Shown: piece after piece, positions 59,782-64,000 of the stretch
How the letters are laid out: each line of letters begins with the position of its first letter
Numbering within the stretch: the stretch's first letter is position 1
From: Chaetoceros tenuissimus
Lineage: Eukaryota; Bacillariophyta; Thalassiosirophyceae; Chaetocerotales; Chaetocerotaceae
Direction of reading: 5' to 3'
DNA: 64,000 nt
Assembly: GCA_021927905.1 (NCBI GenBank)
Contig: BLLK01000045.1
Span: 1,922,001-1,986,000 of the forward strand
The notes under the pieces: model-generated
Seen by the model: only the letters and a program-made list of their open reading frames with translations
Told to the model about the DNA's origin: nothing
Databases searched by the model: none
Position numbers and translations under genes: made by a program

Positions 59782-61026
59782 CTAGCAGATATCCATTTCA
59801 TATCCCAAATCAAGTGCCTTGAAGTCCGCTTCATATTTCTTCGCAAGATCGCCATATTCTTTAATACCTTCAGAGCAATACTTTGCATCATATTTGCCAT
59901 TGGGATTAGGGCGGACCTCCCCGATACTCTTTAGGACATCTGCAATAACTTCGTCACTTGTTGAAACCTCGAGGAACTCAAAGATTCCCTTTAGAACTTT
60001 CACAGGATCTGCTGTAAAATCTTCGAGTTTCGCCCACATGACTGGTGAATCCATGGCTGCTTCATCTTCCTTCATGTACTTATGAAGCTGTATGTAATTT
60101 CTGAACATGATTTCAAAATCAATGAATCCTCCCATGGATTCCTTCACAAACTTATCCACAGCATAAGTATTTGCAATTGGATGTCTTGTAACATATAGGA
60201 ATTTAGTTGCAATCCTCTCTGGTTTTGCTGATGTATCAACACTTCCATCTTCACTCACTTGCATGTTGTAGAGACCCTCAAGGAAGCTAGAAAGAACACC
60301 ATTCTGAGGACTCTTTTCCACCCACACCTTAGCCCTTTTCAATCCATCCGATCCATACGCTTTCGTTGTATCCCAGTATGGCCCAAAACGATTTAATAGC
60401 TTACTGAGTGTAGATGAGTCTTCCAATAAGTCCCTCTTGCTCTCTTTAGTCCAGTGAACTCCTGGAGCTAAGGCATAACGTCCCATACCATCTCCCTTTT
60501 CATCATCCTCCCCTGTCACACGTTTTGGTGTACCGAAATTCTTTTTGAATTCCAGTCCAACTCCAAATCTCGGATACACTTCCTGAAAAAGCACACCCTC
60601 TGAATAGTCCACACCAGTTTCAAATCTATCTCCGAAACCTACAACTTCAGGATGTGCCTTGATTGCTTCCCAAAGAATTGTAGTTCCAGATCTATGAGGA
60701 CCACCGATGAGAAGCACAGTCTTCTCATTATCATCAATAAATCTTCTCCACTCATATGGCGACCATTTGTAATCCAAAGCTCCATGACCAAGAAGAATAT
60801 TAAGTCCATACTTTGAATAGAAGTAATAAAGGATACCTCCAACTACAGTCAAGAATCCAGTCAGAAATAGCAACATTTTTCCTGTGCTAACTCTTTTCTT
60901 CATTCTTCCATGACGGCGGTCAATTTTAGTTTTCTTATCTCTGCCCTTCTTTTTATCCCCATCATAGTTATCATCTGGTTCTACCTTTTCGGTCTTCTTA
61001 CTTCCCTTTCTCTGTTTCACACCCAT
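59782..61026 (-). CDS. Membrane-anchored sulfotransferase
   Basis: This is a single exon of 414 residues. Residues 1-45 are Lys-rich and cytosolic, and a single membrane segment lies at about 50-70 (MLLFLTGFLTVVGGILYYFY), the type II topology of Golgi enzymes. The catalytic domain uses PAPS. The 5'-phosphosulfate loop is GGPHRSGTTILWEAIKAHPE (about 107-126). The 3'-phosphate site contains FLYVTRHPIANTYAVDKFVK (about 275-295). The acceptor is probably a polysaccharide or glycoprotein, but cannot be fixed. A pair of Cys residues near the C-terminus (KYCSEGIKEYG, EMDIC) may form a disulfide. It converges on the beta-adaptin gene with 92 bp between. Confidence 0.9.
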   Translation of the reverse strand: MGVKQRKGSKKTEKVEPDDNYDGDKKKGRDKKTKIDRRHGRMKKRVSTGKMLLFLTGFLTVVGGILYYFYSKYGLNILLGHGALDYKWSPYEWRRFIDDNEKTVLLIGGPHRSGTTILWEAIKAHPEVVGFGDRFETGVDYSEGVLFQEVYPRFGVGLEFKKNFGTPKRVTGEDDEKGDGMGRYALAPGVHWTKESKRDLLEDSSTLSKLLNRFGPYWDTTKAYGSDGLKRAKVWVEKSPQNGVLSSFLEGLYNMQVSEDGSVDTSAKPERIATKFLYVTRHPIANTYAVDKFVKESMGGFIDFEIMFRNYIQLHKYMKEDEAAMDSPVMWAKLEDFTADPVKVLKGIFEFLEVSTSDEVIADVLKSIGEVRPNPNGKYDAKYCSEGIKEYGDLAKKYEADFKALDLGYEMDIC

Positions 61027-61330
61027 GATCTAATCAATTATTATTATGCTTTTGTACCTGATAATCTAATCCTTGTGATATATATTATGCTTTTGGTAGT
61101 TTTGCTTTGAAAGAACAATTGGATAGATATTTTCAACAAACTTTGTGTGAGAGGCGTTGAGAAGACGTGAGCGAGGCTTGTCTTCCCAAGATTTTTGGGA
61201 GCTTTGTCCAATATAGCTAGTTGAGAGACACAATTGATTACACAGCTAGGCCATCTACTATATTCCTGGTACTACGTCATAGTTCAAAAACCCCTGCTGA
61301 AGATATTTCATTTTTTCTATTTTTATCAAT
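61027..61330. other. Intergenic region
   Basis: This 304-bp AT-rich stretch lies between the sulfotransferase start and the deadenylase stop. Nothing else was recognised. Confidence 0.55.
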
Positions 61331-63343
61331 TTAATTAGGAGGCATTGACCCTCTCATTATTTGCATATCAGAGATCAACATTACATGATCAGAACTGTAT
61401 TGAGTGGATGGGAGAGCATATCCATGCTTTGTCAAATCCTTCTCGTCTGGAATAGGAGCACATGAGAGAGGACGAAGATTACTTGCAGAATACCATATGT
61501 AGTCCAAGACACCCTTGAATTGGACTGTGTAGTTTGTTGCCTTTGGTTCTTCACCCATGACAGTGTTGTACACACTGCCTAGTTGGAATGAATGGGAAAT
61601 TGACATTGCATCAGGTAGAATGTTTGGAAGCGAGTCGTCTCCATTGCTGACGTTCACATCAGGATGGCTAGGATGAACCTGTTGACGCGACATTAAGTCG
61701 TATACTGCAGTATCTGGAGTCGAATTGAAATCTCCACATATCATGAGCGGCAAATTCTGACCACGGCTCATGATGAATGTTTCTAATTCTTGCAATAATT
61801 GCCATGACTGCCAGAGCTTGACGTCTGGGAAATCTTTATTACTGTAAAGATGTGTATTTGCAATGCAAACTTGATTGATTGGATCTCTACTGGTCCTGCT
61901 GTTCGCTAGCTCCAAAACAACCAATTGAGCTACATTATCCTTGGACAAACGATTCAAGTATGCAAGTCCCTCTTCAGATCGTGGATTCATACCAAGGACT
62001 TGAGTTGCCTGCCTAGAAGCAAGCTCATTGAACTCAATACTATACGATTCCACCAAGTGAAACTTTGCTCTTCTCCAGAAAATTGCACATCCATCGACTT
62101 TTCCAGCAAGTCCCATCGAAGCTCTTGTCTTTTGTTTATAAACACCTTCGAAACCAACTTCACTCAAAGCATTGTAAATATGCGACTCATAATAGTCAGC
62201 TTGCACTTCTTGCAGACAGATTACATCTGGACATGCGTCAATTATTTCCCGAAATATGTTTTGAAAGCGATAGTCCCACGACAACGCCCAAAAATCACAG
62301 TATGGATACTGTTGTTGCGTTGCATAAATCTCAGCAAGAATGTTGTATGTGACAACCCGGAATCTTTCTCCTCCTCTAGGTCCACTCGTTTTTGCCGTTA
62401 TGAGGTTTCTCTTTGGCGGATCAGGCGATCTACTCAAGACAATATCAGTCTTGATGACCCTGTGCATGAGCAATTCCCCGGTTTCGATAGAATATGCACT
62501 CGCTTCAAGTTTTAGCTTTCTCCCAACATCAGCTTCATTAGGGATATACATCTGATCTCTACTAATTTCAATCCATTCTTCCTCTTGGTTGTTGCCATCA
62601 TATTGAGACGCTCCATAATCTGTGTAACCGGATGATTGCCTCGAAATAGATTTATTTGGAGTCATCAAAGAAGTGTAAGGGTTGACGAAAGTATTTGAAT
62701 TGTTGGAATTGTTTGAGTTAGCACCAGCACTGTTCACACTCGCTTCATCATTATCATCAGAAGACGATCTCTTGGTCATTGGAGTGATGACACCACCTGG
62801 AGTGCCGTACCCATTCATCTTTGCCTGTGGGGCATCCTTGTTTTTCACGGTGTATTGTGTCTTCCAAGCCTTGCAAAAGCAATTCGAGTTACAAAAAGTA
62901 GACTTGTAGAGTGAACTCTGCGTCGAGACACATTGAAGAGAACATCCAGATCCTCCAAGTGCATGCATAGACCAATCGTGCGGAGAAAAAGATTTCCGAC
63001 GAGGGCAATCATCATAAGCACAGAATTCAACTTCAGGTCCTCGGAACCATCTGTATGAAAATTCATGTTGTGGTGGTGGTTCTTTGCACACTTTGTTATG
63101 ACCGACTTTGTCTAAATCTCCATATCTGTCATCTATTTTCTTTCCATACATGTAGGCATGCGACTGAAGAGCACATCCCTATCATAACATGAAAGAAGAA
63201 GGATGAGATTTGGTAAGAAAATTTCTCAGCTTAAAGGAAAAAGATACGTTTAACATATATTTGTTATTGCTTCACATTCTTACCTCTACTGGACGATCTA
63301 CTCGGAGAGACAAATGCCATGTGTAGTAATTTTCTTTATTCAT
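61331..63343 (-). CDS. CCR4: CCR4-type poly(A) deadenylase with Cys-rich N-terminus
   Basis: There are two exons, 63284-63343 and 61331-63178, with a 105-bp GTAAGA...TGATAG intron; the product is 635 residues. The first exon adds 20 codons beginning MNKENYYTWHLSLRVDRPVE and restores the frame upstream of MYGKKIDD. Residues about 55-120 are Cys/His-rich (FCAYDDCPRRKSF, then several CxxxC), followed by a Ser/Asn-rich linker. The endonuclease/exonuclease/phosphatase domain covers about 275-630, with YNILAEIYATQQQYPYC, ICLQEVQADYYES (catalytic Glu), ICGDFNSTPDTAVYDLM (Asp and Asn) and SSDHVMLISDM (Asp-His). All catalytic residues are present. It shortens mRNA poly(A) tails in the CCR4-NOT complex by family. 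No leucine-rich repeats are present, unlike yeast and animal CCR4. Confidence 0.94.
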
Positions 63344-64000
63344 GGTTGAAACAGCGAAACTTTACACAGACAGTGTCAGTCAGAATGATACCCCTCTTTT
63401 CTTCCAGTTGTAATACCCCTTCTCTCACCGAATGAAAATGGTGCCGCGAGTCTCTTGCCTAATATGCAAAAACGACAATTTCCAGACAAGCAAATGGACT
63501 CGATTCAAATGAAAACGAGATATAGTCAGTGATCCTCCCTAGTATGAAATGAATATTTCAAGAAGAAATGACTATGACTCGAAACAAATGATGGAATTCG
63601 TTAAGCACAGTGAGAATTTCTGTGTTTTTTGCACCTGATAAATTCTGTTTTAGTGATGCCCCAACTTAGTTCACTACACACAAAATTTGTCAGTCCCCTC
63701 CACTACCTATCTATTCAATTGAAAATGAACTATGTGTACAATAGAACGTGATAAGTGCGTATTTTGAGTATAAATCTAGGAGGGTCAGATACAACAGCAA
63801 CTTAAACTCACTCTGTTGTTGTCGTTATTCTGCTTCGTGCTAAGTGCTTCCTGTTCTGGTAGAGGGGTGAGAAAAGTATTTGCATCGCCCCCAAGTTGAT
63901 TTTTTTTAAAAACCACAAGGTTGAAATATTACAGTAGTACCTATGTATTGTAGTCATTAAAATTCATTTTGTTGCTTAGATCTATCTATAAGAAACATAT
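63344..64000. other. Upstream region of the deadenylase gene to window end
   Basis: This 657-bp stretch is without a recognised gene or RNA. It likely contains the deadenylase promoter; nothing else is supported. Confidence 0.5.

Noticed and set aside
1-64000. CRISPR arrays, bacterial operons or rRNA
   Set aside because: No regularly spaced repeats, Shine-Dalgarno-led gene trains or rRNA sequence; the window is eukaryotic nuclear DNA with spliceosomal introns.

Overview
This window is nuclear DNA of a photosynthetic stramenopile, almost certainly a diatom and most likely a small centric diatom of the Chaetoceros type. The evidence is: AT-rich sequence with short (about 59-125 bp) GT-AG introns; a BspA-type leucine-rich-repeat gene whose C-terminal block ends in MMGEVV, as I remember from Chaetoceros; a small protein with the diatom VREYEVTIGDNPSCSSGAPI block; two proteins with signal peptides followed by an ASAF-like cleavage motif (complex plastid import); and a tubulin tyrosine ligase-like enzyme, which fits a lineage with flagellated gametes. 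The genus call is inference from family resemblance; no database was searched.

Layout. 1-5425 is a DNA transposon with 205-bp terminal inverted repeats, holding a two-exon piggyBac-like DDE transposase fused to a YqaJ-type PD-(D/E)xK nuclease and a C-terminal zinc finger, plus a divergent passenger gene. 5.7-11 kb has housekeeping genes: a mitochondrial CBS-pair protein, 3-methyladenine DNA glycosylase I, NAC beta/BTF3 and an RluA-type pseudouridine synthase. 11.5 kb has a U6 snRNA gene. 12-24.6 kb has an F-box/LRR protein with a UBR-like zinc finger, the BspA LRR gene, NCA2 (mitochondrial), a diatom-type small protein and a double-HVA22-domain membrane protein whose frame is broken. 24.8-36.6 kb has a second F-box protein, D-glutamate cyclase-like, TTLL, a gentisate-dioxygenase-like bicupin, an HMG-box protein, a Lon-N-like protein and a plastid J-protein.

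37.6-44.7 kb has the most striking gene: a six-exon MYB(SHAQKYF)-ankyrin-histone deacetylase fusion, tail to tail with a 1,146-residue coiled-coil protein. 44.8-49.4 kb is gene-poor and holds one tRNA-Gly(GCC) gene and one unknown ORF. 49.4-63.4 kb has exportin-7, a ChaN-like protein with plastid-lumen (Tat) targeting, a sirtuin with a ZZ finger, AP-1/AP-2 beta-adaptin, a membrane-anchored sulfotransferase and a CCR4-type deadenylase with a Cys-rich N-terminus.

There is no operon logic. Genes alternate in strand, often with very short convergent gaps (40-150 bp) and compact promoters. Themes that recur are chromatin and transcription (HDAC fusion, sirtuin, HMG box), ubiquitin ligase adaptors (two F-box proteins) and organelle proteins. 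Splice-joined frames were checked by hand for every multi-exon gene given.
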